The position numbers and the translations under genes are program-made. From Thermoanaerobaculia bacterium (GTDB lineage: Bacteria > Acidobacteriota > Thermoanaerobaculia > Multivoradales > JAHEKO01): a DNA stretch of 64,000 nt. The notes below the pieces were generated by a model, which had not been told where the DNA came from, ran no database searches, and was given only the letters and a program-made list of their open reading frames with translations. Shown piece after piece: positions 24,518-33,535 of the stretch (the first letter of the stretch is position 1; each line of letters opens with the position of its first letter). The stretch is from the NCBI GenBank assembly GCA_945787635.1, contig CALZIK010000122.1:19660-83659 (forward strand), read 5' to 3'.

Positions 24518-26105
24518 TGGCTGGCGGCTTGCTGGTGACGTCGTAGACCACTCGGTTGACGCCGCGGACCTCGTTGACGATCCGGTTGGCGACCAGGCCC
24601 AGGAAGTCATGCGGCAGCGGGCTCCAGTCGGCGGTCATGAAATCCTGAGTCTCGACGGCGCGCAGCGCCACCACGTTCTCGTAGGTCCGGCTGTCGCCCA
24701 TCACGCCCACGGTGTGGACCGGAAGGAGCACAGCGAAGGCCTGGCTGACCTTGTTGTAGAGGTCGCGGCTACGCAGCTCCTGAATGAAGATCGCGTCGGC
24801 TTGCTGCAGGGTGCGCACCCGCTCGGGGGTGATCTCGCCGAGAATTCTGACGCCCAGCCCCGGACCCGGAAAGGGGTGACGACCGATGAACTCTTCCGGC
24901 AGTCCGAGTTCCCGACCCAGCTGCCGCACTTCGTCCTTGAACAGCATCCGGAGGGGCTCGATGAGCTCGAAGCCGAGCTGCTCCGGCAGGCCACCCACAT
25001 TGTGATGGGTCTTGATCACCGCCGACGGTCCCTTGACCGAAACGGACTCGATCACGTCCGGGTAGAGCGTGCCTTGGGCGAGATATCCCGCCCCCTGGAG
25101 CTTCTCCGCCTCTGCCTGGAAGACCTCGATGAAGACACGACCTATGATCCGGCGCTTCTCTTCCGGATCGCTGACCCCGGACAGGGCGGAAAGAAAACGC
25201 TTGCCGGCGTCGACCACGATCACCGGCAGGCCGAGGCCGGTCCCGAGGTTGTTCTCCATATGGCGGCGCTCGTCCTTGCGCAGTAGCCCGGTATCGACAA
25301 ACACCGCGGCCAGTCGATCTCCCACCGCTCTCCTGAGCAGCGCCGCGACCACCGACGAATCCACGCCGCCCGAGATGCCGCACAGGACGCGCCCCTCTGG
25401 CGCCTGCCTCCGGATTGTCGCGACCGCTTCTTCCAGATAGGAAGCCATGGCCCAGTCACCGTGGGCTCCGCAGATGCGGTAGAGAAAATTGCGCAGGATC
25501 TCGTCACCCGAGACCGTGTGAGACACCTCGGGATGGAACTGGATACCGTAGATCGACCGCTCGGCATTCTCGATTCCGACCACCGGAGCGCTGTCACTCG
25601 AAGCGATGCGCTTGAAGCCCCCTGGCGCACAGGCGACACGGTCGCCGTGGCTCATCCAGACGGTTTCCCGGGCGGAGAGATTGTCGAACAGGTCACTCGA
25701 GCCGCCGAGGTCGATCTCGGCGCGACCGTACTCCCGCTTTCCGGAGGCCTCCACCTCACCGCCCAGCTGATGGGCGATCAGCTGCAACCCGTAGCAGATG
25801 CCCAGAACCGGGATCCCGAGCTCGAAGAATCCTCCATCCACATGAGGCGCACCCGGGTCGTACACCGACTGTGGACCGCCCGACAGGATCACCCCGATCG
25901 GTCGCAGCTCGGAGGCCTCGGCGGCGGTCATCGTGCACGGATGCACCTCGCAATACACCCGGTTCTCCCGCAGGCGCCGGGCGATGAGCTGGGTGTACTG
26001 ACTACCGAAATCGAGCACCAGCACGGTCTCATGCCGCGAAGCCAGATCCGTCTCGCGGCCCCGGAGGTTGACCACGTTGGCCCGCCGGCTCGCAGCGCCG
26101 CTCAA
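24501..26105 (-). CDS. guaA: GMP synthase (glutamine-hydrolysing)
   Basis: A 534-residue GuaA. The class I glutamine amidotransferase domain (about 26-215) has the nucleophile Cys104 in LGICYGLQLI and the His-Glu pair in HPEVSH. The ATP-pyrophosphatase domain has SGGVDSSVVA, followed by the C-terminal dimerisation domain ending in TIEWE. It converts XMP to GMP with glutamine and ATP. The N-terminus is about 20 residues longer than typical; the start is set by the ATGA overlap with gpsA. It is the last gene of the cinA-thpR-plsY-gpsA-guaA run. Confidence 0.97.
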   Translation of the reverse strand: MSGAASRRANVVNLRGRETDLASRHETVLVLDFGSQYTQLIARRLRENRVYCEVHPCTMTAAEASELRPIGVILSGGPQSVYDPGAPHVDGGFFELGIPVLGICYGLQLIAHQLGGEVEASGKREYGRAEIDLGGSSDLFDNLSARETVWMSHGDRVACAPGGFKRIASSDSAPVVGIENAERSIYGIQFHPEVSHTVSGDEILRNFLYRICGAHGDWAMASYLEEAVATIRRQAPEGRVLCGISGGVDSSVVAALLRRAVGDRLAAVFVDTGLLRKDERRHMENNLGTGLGLPVIVVDAGKRFLSALSGVSDPEEKRRIIGRVFIEVFQAEAEKLQGAGYLAQGTLYPDVIESVSVKGPSAVIKTHHNVGGLPEQLGFELIEPLRMLFKDEVRQLGRELGLPEEFIGRHPFPGPGLGVRILGEITPERVRTLQQADAIFIQELRSRDLYNKVSQAFAVLLPVHTVGVMGDSRTYENVVALRAVETQDFMTADWSPLPHDFLGLVANRIVNEVRGVNRVVYDVTSKPPATIEWE

Positions 26106-27121
26106 AGCTCGTGCTCCGCTTTTCGTGCTCGCTGCATCAACTCCTCCAGCGCTTCGCGCGGGTCCTTGCCCTCGTAGAGTACACGCATCATCTGGTCGGT
26201 GATCGGAATCTCGATCTCGTGGCGCGCGGCCAGCCGACTGAGGGAGAGAGAATTGCGGATCCCCTCTGCCACCATCGAGGTCTCCGCCTGGATCTGCTCG
26301 AGGCTCTTGCCGGCGGCGAGCTCCATCCCGGTCCGGCGATTACGAGACAGCCCGCCGGTACAGGTGAGGACGAGATCACCGAGCCCCGCCAGACCCGAAA
26401 AGGTCCGAGCCTCCCCATCGCAGGCGACGCCGAGCCGGGTCATCTCGTGCAAGCCACGGGTGATCAACGCGGCGACGGTATTGTGGCCGAGTCCGAGACC
26501 GGTGACGACTCCGGACGCCACCGCGATCACGTTCTTAGCAGCGCCGCCCAGCTCGACGCCGATCACGTCGGAGCTCGAGTACAACCGAAAGTTGGGCGTC
26601 GCCAACGTCTCGCGCAAGCGCTTAGCGAGAGCCTCTTCTTTCGAGGCTATGACGGCTGCCGTGGGCGCGTCGCGCGCGAGCTCGGCCGCGAAGGTGGGAC
26701 CGGAGAGCACCGCGAAGTGGATCTCGCGGCCGGCTTTTGCGGCTTCGGCCGCCGCGACCTCACTCATTCGCGCGGTGGTCTCGATCTCGACGCCCTTGGT
26801 GGCCGAAACCAGCACATCCGGACCGTCGCAGCCGGCGGTCGCCGCAAGGTAGGCCCTGACCGTGTCCCGGAACCCGTGCGAGGGAACGACCACCAGCGCG
26901 ACGGCGCATTGCCCGACCTCACCCAGGTCGGCCCCACTCGAGAGACTCTCGGGGAACTCGACACCCGGCAGGTATTTCTGGTTCTCGCGGCGATCCGCGA
27001 GCTCGGTGGCGAACGCCGGCTCTCGGGACCAGAGCAGAACCTCGTGCCCGGCGGCCGCGAACTGAACCGCTAGCGCCGTACCCCAGGACCCGGAACCGAT
27101 GACACCGATTCGCTCGCTCAT
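26102..27121 (-). CDS. gpsA: Glycerol-3-phosphate dehydrogenase (NAD(P)+)
   Basis: A 339-residue GpsA with the NAD-binding GSGSWGTALA at 9-18, SATKGVE and LSGPTFAAELARD, GGAAKNVIAVASGV and the C-terminal GLAGLGDLVLTCTG. It makes sn-glycerol-3-phosphate from dihydroxyacetone phosphate for phospholipid synthesis. The upstream gene plsY uses that product as acyl acceptor, so the pair forms a coherent step. Start ATG overlaps the plsY stop (ATGA) and its own stop overlaps guaA (ATGA), so translation is chained. Confidence 0.97.
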   Translation of the reverse strand: MSERIGVIGSGSWGTALAVQFAAAGHEVLLWSREPAFATELADRRENQKYLPGVEFPESLSSGADLGEVGQCAVALVVVPSHGFRDTVRAYLAATAGCDGPDVLVSATKGVEIETTARMSEVAAAEAAKAGREIHFAVLSGPTFAAELARDAPTAAVIASKEEALAKRLRETLATPNFRLYSSSDVIGVELGGAAKNVIAVASGVVTGLGLGHNTVAALITRGLHEMTRLGVACDGEARTFSGLAGLGDLVLTCTGGLSRNRRTGMELAAGKSLEQIQAETSMVAEGIRNSLSLSRLAARHEIEIPITDQMMRVLYEGKDPREALEELMQRARKAEHEL

Positions 27122-27747
27122 GCCGCCCCTCTTCCAAATCGCGACTCCGTTCCGGCCGCGATCCGGCGCAGGTTGGGAAAGTGTCGGCCGATGACCAGCG
27201 CCGCGATGGCAGTCGCCGCCCACCATCCCGCTCTCCCGGCCGCCGGCGGAAAACCCAGCCGGTCGGCAAGCAGCCACAGCAGCGGCAGCAAGGCGACCGC
27301 GACCATCGAGCCGACCGAAACCATCCGCGAGAGGCCTACCGTCAGTACGAACACGACGGCCGCCAACGCGCAAGCGATTGGACTGAGCGCGGTCAGCGCT
27401 CCGAACCCGGTCGCCACGCCCTTGCCGCCGCGAAACCCCAGGAAGGGCGACAGGACATGGCCCAAGACACACGCCACGGCGACCGTGGCAACCGTGGTGC
27501 TCGGGAGTTCCGCACCTCGTGCCAACCAGACGGGCACGAACCCCTTGCCGGTGTCCAGAGCCAGACCCACGAAGGCAGCGCCCGGGCCGGCGGTTCGCAG
27601 CGCGTTGGTCGCGCCAGGATTGCCGCTACCGACCTGCCTCAGGTCACGGCCGGTCCGAACCCGTGCCGATAGATAGCTGAAGGGAATCGCTCCCAGGAGA
27701 AAGCATCCGGCGATGAGGAGCATCCAGCTTACGGGTTGGTCTTGCAT
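27118..27747 (-). CDS. plsY: Acyl-phosphate:glycerol-3-phosphate acyltransferase PlsY
   Basis: A 209-residue integral membrane protein of the PlsY family. Motifs are GAIPFSYL near the N-terminus, GSGNPGATNALRTAG (phosphate-binding), then GHVLSPFLGFRGGKGVATGFG. It has about five TM segments. It transfers an acyl group from acyl-phosphate to glycerol-3-phosphate, the first committed step of phospholipid synthesis in most bacteria. ATG 27747 lies inside the end of thpR (19-base overlap); gpsA follows with an ATGA overlap. Confidence 0.96.
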   Translation of the reverse strand: MQDQPVSWMLLIAGCFLLGAIPFSYLSARVRTGRDLRQVGSGNPGATNALRTAGPGAAFVGLALDTGKGFVPVWLARGAELPSTTVATVAVACVLGHVLSPFLGFRGGKGVATGFGALTALSPIACALAAVVFVLTVGLSRMVSVGSMVAVALLPLLWLLADRLGFPPAAGRAGWWAATAIAALVIGRHFPNLRRIAAGTESRFGRGAA

Positions 27748-28307
27748 GGGCTCAGAGCATACGACCGAACTACCTCGTAATGTACCCCACCCGGATCCGG
27801 AGCGCTTTCGATCAGGCAGCCGCGGCGAACCTCGAAGGCCGGTTCCCCGATCGTCGTGGCCACGCACGCGGCGCTCCAGGCCTCGATCGCGGCGCGGGGC
27901 CAGGGCTGCCTGCAGCGGGCGAGAGTCAGGTGAGGCGAATAGCCTCGCCGTTCGAGCTCGAAGCCGCAGGCAGCCGAGGCCTCGGCGATCGCGGCCTGCA
28001 GCCGTCGGAGAGGTTCGGCGGGCGCGACGCCGATCCAGACGATCCGGGCCGGCCGCCCTACCGGGAAGGTGCCGCTACCTTGCAGCCTGGCCTCGAACGC
28101 GCGCTCGCCGGCGAAGGCGCTGGCCAGCGAAGCATGCAGCGCCGGCAGATCGGCCGCATTAACCCTGCCGAGAAAGACCAGGGTCAGGTGCCAGTTGGCC
28201 ACCGGAACCCAGCGGGCCGGTGGCAACCGGGAGCGCAGCGGTCGGAGAGCGGCGTCGAGCCGAGTGCTCACGGCGCCGGGGAGCTCGAGCGCCACGAAGG
28301 CCTTCAC
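27729..28307 (-). CDS. thpR: RNA 2',3'-cyclic phosphodiesterase (2H family)
   Basis: A 192-residue member of the 2H phosphoesterase family with the two HxTx motifs NWHLTLVFLG and YSPHLTLARC, the catalytic histidines of ThpR/LigT. It opens 2',3'-cyclic phosphates on RNA (formerly called 2'-5' RNA ligase). The start is taken as GTG 28307, which overlaps the cinA stop as GTGA and begins directly at KAFVALELP, the usual N-terminus. The pairing of thpR with cinA is seen in many bacteria. Confidence 0.92.
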   Translation of the reverse strand: MKAFVALELPGAVSTRLDAALRPLRSRLPPARWVPVANWHLTLVFLGRVNAADLPALHASLASAFAGERAFEARLQGSGTFPVGRPARIVWIGVAPAEPLRRLQAAIAEASAACGFELERRGYSPHLTLARCRQPWPRAAIEAWSAACVATTIGEPAFEVRRGCLIESAPDPGGVHYEVVRSYALSPCKTNP

Positions 28308-29587
28308 ACCGAGAGCCTGTTCAGAGGGCCCTCTCCGGATTCCGTCCGACCGAGGAGCGATCGTCGTAGGAGGTCCAACGCCCACTGGGTGGTCAATCGC
28401 CGGACCCGCTCGCGGTTGCCGGGGAACTGGAACCGGCGTTCAGCCGCCAACGCATCCTCGGGGCCGGCTAGAGCGACGAGTACAGTACCCACGGGTTTAT
28501 CCTCGGTCCCGCCTCCCGGCCCGGCGATGCCGGTGATCGCCAGGCCGTAGTGCGCGCCGAGTCGCGATCGTGCACCCAGGGCCATCGCCGCCGCGACCTC
28601 CGAGCTCACGGCTCCGTGGCGCGCCAGGAGCTCCGGTGGCACACCCAGCATGCGCTCCTTGAGCTGGTTCGAATAGGTCACCGCGGCGCCGAGAAAGTAG
28701 CCGCTGCTGCCGGCCACGGCGGTCAACCGCTCAGCGACCCCGCCACCAGTGCAGGACTCCGCGGTGACCACCGTGCGGCCCCGGGCAGTCAGTAGGCGCC
28801 CGACTTCCGCCTCGAGCGAGCCGTCCTCCTCTCGACTGAAGACATGCGGCCCGAGAAGCTCTCCGAGGAAGTCCTCGCGCGGATCGAGCCAGGCCGCGCG
28901 CTCCGCCGGAGCACCCCATCGGGTCAACCTGACCACGACCTCGCCCGGAGACGGTAGCAACGAGACTCCCTCCGGCCCAAACCGCTCGTACAGAGGCTCC
29001 AGCAGCGCCTCGAGGTCTGACTCGGGAAGGCAGGCGACCTTGAAGGTCCGGCGCTCGAACCCGCCACCGGTGCCTCGCTCGGCCAGCCACGGCTCGAGCT
29101 GCTCTTCCACCAGACCGCGGAGCTCGCTCGGGACGCCGGGGAACAAAAACAAGGTCGTCCCGGAGTCCTCGAGCCGTAGCGCCGGCGCCGTACCGCGCCG
29201 GTTGGCGAGCACCTTGGCCCCTTGGATTACGTCCGCCTGTCGCTCATTCAACGGAGCCATCTCACGGCCGAAGGCGGCGAACTTGCGCCGAATGTCCTCG
29301 ATGATCCCGGGATCCCGATCGAGCCCGCGCTCGAGCGCTCTCGCGACCGCCTCACGGGTGAGATCGTCCCGGGTCGGGCCCAGGCCGCCAGTGATCAAGA
29401 CGAGCGACGACTCGGATCTCGCCCGATCGATCTCGAGTGCGATCTCCGCGAGCCGGTCGCCGACGATTGCCTTGCGCCCGAGCTCGACTCCATAGCGAGC
29501 CAGAACCTCCGCCAGGAAAAGCGAGTTCGTGTCCGCCCGGTCGGCTCCGAGAAGTTCGCTGCCCACCGCGATAATCGTCGCCCGCAT
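28304..29587 (-). CDS. cinA: CinA-family protein: MoCF-binding domain plus nicotinamide-nucleotide amidase
   Basis: A 427-residue full-length CinA. The N-terminal COG1058 (molybdopterin-binding-like, ADP-ribose pyrophosphatase) domain carries AVGSELLG, TGGLGPTRDD and LFLFPGVPSEL. The C-terminal amidase domain carries TAESCTGGGVAERLT, VTYSNQLKERMLGV and ITGIAGPGGGTEDKPVG. It recycles pyridine nucleotides: it hydrolyses NMN to nicotinate mononucleotide. It is the first gene of the run to guaA. ATG 29587 lies 6 nt after a TATGAT box. Confidence 0.95.
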   Translation of the reverse strand: MRATIIAVGSELLGADRADTNSLFLAEVLARYGVELGRKAIVGDRLAEIALEIDRARSESSLVLITGGLGPTRDDLTREAVARALERGLDRDPGIIEDIRRKFAAFGREMAPLNERQADVIQGAKVLANRRGTAPALRLEDSGTTLFLFPGVPSELRGLVEEQLEPWLAERGTGGGFERRTFKVACLPESDLEALLEPLYERFGPEGVSLLPSPGEVVVRLTRWGAPAERAAWLDPREDFLGELLGPHVFSREEDGSLEAEVGRLLTARGRTVVTAESCTGGGVAERLTAVAGSSGYFLGAAVTYSNQLKERMLGVPPELLARHGAVSSEVAAAMALGARSRLGAHYGLAITGIAGPGGGTEDKPVGTVLVALAGPEDALAAERRFQFPGNRERVRRLTTQWALDLLRRSLLGRTESGEGPLNRLSV

Positions 29588-29593
29588 CCACAG

Positions 29594-29599
29594 ATCATA
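29594..29599 (-). promoter_or_regulatory. Putative -10 box (TATGAT) of cinA, leaderless type
   Basis: TATGAT on the minus strand is followed by 6 nt and the ATG at 29587, so the transcript would begin at about the start codon. Confidence 0.45.
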
Positions 29600-29671
29600 C
29601 CGGGGACATCAAGGCCAAGCCTCGCTAGCAGCGGCGGATTCGCCAGCCGAGGGGCAACTCGGGCGAGGAAG

Positions 29672-29851
29672 CTAGCTCTCGCGCCGATCGCCCTTGCGGC
29701 GGTCCCAGCCACTTCTCGTGGGCAGACCGCTGCGGCGGTCCTTCTCGACCGGAACGTCCACCTTGCGGCGGTCTTCTTTGCGGCGATCGTCATCGGCCCG
29801 GCGATCATCGCCTTTGCGTCGTTCGGCGTCCTTGTCCGTAGAGTCCGTCAT
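29672..29851 (-). CDS. Small highly charged DRR-repeat protein
   Basis: A 59-residue protein made almost entirely of Asp, Arg, Lys and Glu, with repeated (G/D)DRR units (RRKGDDRR, DDRRKEDRRK, KDRRSG, WDRRKGDRRES). I do not recognise it as an assigned family, though short proteins and tails with RR-x-x-x-DRR repeats occur in other bacteria. It is likely disordered. ATG 29851 is preceded by a TAGTAT box 13 nt upstream (29865-29870) and no strong ribosome binding site; a longer frame to 29941 is less likely because its extension has different composition. Translation is plausible but unproven. Confidence 0.5.
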   Translation of the reverse strand: MTDSTDKDAERRKGDDRRADDDRRKEDRRKVDVPVEKDRRSGLPTRSGWDRRKGDRRES

Positions 29852-29977
29852 CGCACTGCGACTTATACTACCGCAGGTGCTTGATTTCTTGGGGATCCGC
29901 CAGCTGCGGAAGGAAGATTCGATCCGCCGCCGCGTTGACACCGCTCAACCCGCCGCCGTAGGATCTACCGGCTTGCC

Positions 29978-31027
29978 ATGCGCTGCTTGACCACCAAGCT
30001 CAGCGCGATTCCGATCCTCATCCTGCTGTTCGCCTCGGCGCACGTCGCGGCGCGAACGCACAAAGCGCGGGGACCGGTGATCGCGATCCAACCGACCGAG
30101 AGCACGACGCCACTGGTGCTGCTCGCGCGCCCGGGCTGGGCGCAAGTCGAGGGGGATCGGGGCAGGCGGAGACTTCGGCTTCGGACCGAAGAGACGCTCA
30201 CCGGCATCGAGGAGACCGTTTCGGGCTGGGTCGCGGGTGGGGTACGACGGCACGAGCGCGGCAGCTCGATCTTCCTGGTGTCTTCCGAGGTCGATTCCGG
30301 CGCGCGCCTTCCAGCGGTCGACCAAACCGGCGCTTTCCAACTGCGGCCGGTGCTCCTCGTCCACGACGGCCGACTGAGCGGCGCGGCCTGGCTCGAAGGC
30401 GAGAACCTGAAAAGCATGGCGGTTCGCTACGCCGACTGGACCGGCGTCGACTGGGGCCCCGTGCAGACGGTCGCCCGGCCGGGGCCGGGCAGCCAGACAG
30501 CCTTGAGCGGTACCTGCCTGGACGACGGCGAGGCTCTTCTGGTGTGGAGCCGCTTCGATGGCCGCGACGACGAGATCTACTGGAGCCTTCGCGAGGGCGC
30601 GAGTTGGACCGTCCCGGCCCGCGTCGGCGCCGACAACGGTGAGCCGGACATCACGCCGGTTCTGGCTAGATCGGGTCGTAGCGCGGCCCTGGTCTGGGGC
30701 CGGCTGGGCGACGGCGAGTACAGCCTGATGTCCAGTACCTTTCGCTCAGGGCGGTGGCGAGCCGAAAGAACCGTCAGCGCGCCGGGGGCGGCGTTCCCGT
30801 CGCTGGTGCTATCGAACGACAAGCTCTACGCGCTTTATCGAAGCGCCTCACCCGCCGGATGGGTCGTCTCCGAGCTGGATGCCGAATCGCGGGTGGTGCG
30901 CCAGGCTCGGGTTTCGGAATCGGTCCGGATTCGCCCGCTCCTGACCGCTTTCGAGCCGACCGGTCCGGTGCTGCGCTGGAGGCGGCCGGGTCGATCCGCC
31001 ACCCCGAGATGGAACCTCCAACGATGA
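29978..31027 (+). CDS. Secreted beta-propeller-like protein of unknown function
   Basis: A 349-residue protein with a signal peptide (LSAIPILILLFASAHVAA). The body has repeated beta-strand units with a sialidase/Asp-box-like flavour: LDDGEALLVWSRFDGRDDEIYWS, read as EALLVWSRFDG and DEIYWSLREGASW, then RSAALVWGRLGDGEYSLMSS and FPSLVLSNDKLYALYRS. This suggests a beta-propeller of the exo-sialidase type, but no catalytic arginine triad is evident. It is co-transcribed with the GDSL hydrolase (ATGA overlap), so the two may act on the same extracellular polymer. A TAGGAT box lies 13 nt upstream of the ATG. Confidence 0.65.
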   Translation: MRCLTTKLSAIPILILLFASAHVAARTHKARGPVIAIQPTESTTPLVLLARPGWAQVEGDRGRRRLRLRTEETLTGIEETVSGWVAGGVRRHERGSSIFLVSSEVDSGARLPAVDQTGAFQLRPVLLVHDGRLSGAAWLEGENLKSMAVRYADWTGVDWGPVQTVARPGPGSQTALSGTCLDDGEALLVWSRFDGRDDEIYWSLREGASWTVPARVGADNGEPDITPVLARSGRSAALVWGRLGDGEYSLMSSTFRSGRWRAERTVSAPGAAFPSLVLSNDKLYALYRSASPAGWVVSELDAESRVVRQARVSESVRIRPLLTAFEPTGPVLRWRRPGRSATPRWNLQR

Positions 31028-32190
31028 CGAGCCGCTCCTGGCTGGCGCCGGCGATCGCGCTCGCCCTCCTTGCCGGCGCGCCCCGGCCCGCCGCCGGGGT
31101 CAAGGTCCTGGCTTTCGGCGATTCGATCACCTACGGGATCGGCGACGAGGAAGGGCTGGGCTATCCGAAGCGACTCAAGAAGATGCTCGGCAAGGGATCG
31201 AGCGTCTTCAACCAGGGCGAGCCCGCCGAAGACACCGGGCTCGGCCTGACTCGGCTCAGGTCGGTGCTGGGCGAGGACGGTGACGTGGTGCTCCTGATGG
31301 AGGGCACCAACGACGTCACCCTCATCGCCGAGGGCTCGCTTTCGGTCGAGACTACACTGGCCAACATCGACGCGATGATCTCGCGGGTGCGCGACGCCGA
31401 CAAGGAGCCGGTGCTGTCCTCGATCATTCCCAGGGCGCCGGAGGCCCGGAGAGATCGGACCAACGAGATCACCAGCTTCCTGGCGGGTGACCTACGCGAG
31501 CTGGCGATCGAGCGCAATGTTCGATTCGCGGACATCTACGACATCTTCGATCCGGTGCTCGTCCCCACTTTCTTCGACGAGTACTACCACCAGAATCCCG
31601 ACGATCCGATCGGTCACCCGAACGGCGCCGGCTACGACCGTATCGCGAGCGTCTTTGCCGACCTCCTCAACGAGGTCGACTCGGCACCGCCTGTGGTCGG
31701 CAACTTCGAGCCCGGACCGCTGCCCAATACCGTGCCCACTGGGATCAAGTTCGAAGTGCCGGTCTATGACTTCAAGAGCGGATCAGGTCTCGATCTGGCC
31801 GAGACCAAGCTCCTTCTCAACGGAGCCGTAATAGCGACCGGTGCCGAGAGCGAGGGCGACGCCAAGAAGGTCAACCTGGTTCACCAGGACAAAAAGGCCA
31901 TCGGGTGCCGCGTGGTCTTGCGGGTGCTGGCCCAGGATTCGGCGGTGCCGCCGAATTCCCTCGATCGCACGATCGGAATCTACGACGTCACGGGTCGCAC
32001 CGTCACGCCGGGCGACGTCAACTTCGATTGCCGGGTGGACGGGGCCGACCTGGTGAGCTTCGCGCTCCGCTTCGGAATCGACAGTTCCGATCCTCGCTAC
32101 CTTCTCACCTGGGACTTCAACCGCGACGGGATGATCGACGAAACCGATCTCGCCACTCTGTCGAGCAACTTCGGCAAGTCGTCTCTCTAG
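31024..32190 (+). CDS. Secreted SGNH/GDSL hydrolase with C-terminal dockerin
   Basis: A 388-residue exported enzyme with a signal peptide (PAIALALLAGAPRPAAG). The SGNH fold has block I FGDSITYG, block III GTNDVTL and block V HPNGAGYDRIA, giving the Ser, Gly, Asn and His of an esterase. A beta-sandwich-like linker follows (about 220-330). The last 60 residues hold two Ca-binding repeats, GDVNFDCRVDGADLVSFALRFG (in two parts) and DFNRDGMIDETDLATLSSNFG, typical of type I dockerin modules. It should deacylate a polysaccharide or lipid outside the cell. No cohesin is present in the window. ATG 31024 overlaps the preceding gene by ATGA. Confidence 0.88.
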   Translation: MTSRSWLAPAIALALLAGAPRPAAGVKVLAFGDSITYGIGDEEGLGYPKRLKKMLGKGSSVFNQGEPAEDTGLGLTRLRSVLGEDGDVVLLMEGTNDVTLIAEGSLSVETTLANIDAMISRVRDADKEPVLSSIIPRAPEARRDRTNEITSFLAGDLRELAIERNVRFADIYDIFDPVLVPTFFDEYYHQNPDDPIGHPNGAGYDRIASVFADLLNEVDSAPPVVGNFEPGPLPNTVPTGIKFEVPVYDFKSGSGLDLAETKLLLNGAVIATGAESEGDAKKVNLVHQDKKAIGCRVVLRVLAQDSAVPPNSLDRTIGIYDVTGRTVTPGDVNFDCRVDGADLVSFALRFGIDSSDPRYLLTWDFNRDGMIDETDLATLSSNFGKSSL

Positions 32191-32194
32191 TGGC

Positions 32195-33496
32195 TCAAGA
32201 AGGCGACTCGCTCGCGGCCACGCGGTCGCCAAGCAGCGGAGGCACCCCGACCTCGGTGTCGGCAATCCGGAAGCAGGCGGCGATATCGGCCGCGACAGCC
32301 GGCGCCGGTTCTCGCAAATGCAGAATCGCAATCTCCTGGCCCTGCTCGACGGACTCGCCGAGGCGCCCAAGGTAGCGCATCGACACGCCGTCGTCGATCC
32401 GGTCGCCCTCGCGCAGCCGGCCGCCGCCGGCCTGAGCGAGAGCCAAGCCCAGCCCCCGCGTGTTGACCGCGGCGAGGTATCCGGCGCGAGGTGCGACGAT
32501 CGGGACCACGGTCGGGGCCAGCTCGATGTCCCGCTCGAGCCATGCCGGGTCGCCCTCCTGGGACTCGACCCAGGCCAGGAACCGCTCGCGAGCCCGGCCC
32601 GACGAGACCGCGCGCTCCAGATCCTCGCGCTGCAGCGCAACTCCGCTCAGCCGCGCCACCTCCACGCCAAGCGCATACGTCACCTCCATCAGATCGGCCG
32701 GGCCCTCGCCCTCCAGGCAGCGCATGGTCTCGAGTACTTCGGCGCGATGCCCGACCCACTCTCCGAGAGGCTGGCTCATGTCGGTAAGAATCGCCGATGT
32801 CTCGAGGCCGCAGGCTACGGCCGTGTCCACCAGGAGCCGGGCCAGCTCGTGGGCCTCCTGGATGTCTGGAATGAAGGCGCCGCTGCCGGTCTTCACATCC
32901 AGAACCATCGCGGCGGCACCGGTCGCGAGCTTCTTCGACAAGATGCTGCCGGTGATGAGCGATATCGAATCGACCGTCGCGGTCACATCCCGTAACGCGT
33001 AGAGCTTTCGATCTGCGGGTGCTACGTCTCCGGTCGCCATGCCGATCGCCATTCCGGTCCGTTCCAGCATCTTCAGGCACCGAGCCCGGTCGAGCGCGAG
33101 GTCGAGACCGGGCACCGACTCGAGCTTGTCGGCGGTACCACCGGTATGACCTAGGCCCCGGCCGGTGAGCATGGCTACGGGTTGTCCGCATGCCGCCAGA
33201 ATCGGTGACAGTACCAGCGAGACCTTGTCCCCGACGCCGCCGGTCGAGTGCTTGTCGGCCAGGTTGGGAACCTCGTCGGCCAGCTTCCACTGGTCTCCGG
33301 ACTCGAGCATCGCGATCGTCAGAGCGCGGGTCTCCGCCTGGTCGAGGCCCCGAATCGCCGCGGCCATCAAGAAGGCTCCGAGCTGCGAGTCGCCCCAGGA
33401 GCCGGTCGCCGCCCCGTCGACCATCTCCCGAATCTCCGCCTCCTCGAGCGCCTCGCCGTTACGCTTGCGCGCCAGGATGCCGTAGGGGCTGATCAT
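32195..33496 (-). CDS. deoA: Pyrimidine-nucleoside / thymidine phosphorylase
   Basis: A 433-residue enzyme of the nucleoside phosphorylase II family. It contains DKHSTGGVGDKVSLVLSPI (phosphate-binding signature), GRGLGHTGGTADKLESVPG, SLITGSILSKKLATGA and LDVKTGSGAF. These match thymidine and pyrimidine-nucleoside phosphorylases, which split thymidine or uridine to base plus (deoxy)ribose-1-phosphate. Which pyrimidine it prefers cannot be told from sequence; pdp is an alternative name. It ends 4 bp from the convergent GDSL gene, and a palindromic element stands 39 bp upstream. Confidence 0.94.
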   Translation of the reverse strand: MISPYGILARKRNGEALEEAEIREMVDGAATGSWGDSQLGAFLMAAAIRGLDQAETRALTIAMLESGDQWKLADEVPNLADKHSTGGVGDKVSLVLSPILAACGQPVAMLTGRGLGHTGGTADKLESVPGLDLALDRARCLKMLERTGMAIGMATGDVAPADRKLYALRDVTATVDSISLITGSILSKKLATGAAAMVLDVKTGSGAFIPDIQEAHELARLLVDTAVACGLETSAILTDMSQPLGEWVGHRAEVLETMRCLEGEGPADLMEVTYALGVEVARLSGVALQREDLERAVSSGRARERFLAWVESQEGDPAWLERDIELAPTVVPIVAPRAGYLAAVNTRGLGLALAQAGGGRLREGDRIDDGVSMRYLGRLGESVEQGQEIAILHLREPAPAVAADIAACFRIADTEVGVPPLLGDRVAASESPS

Positions 33497-33535
33497 CGCG
33501 TACGGGCTGCCTTAGAAAAGGTCGTTCGGCTGGGA

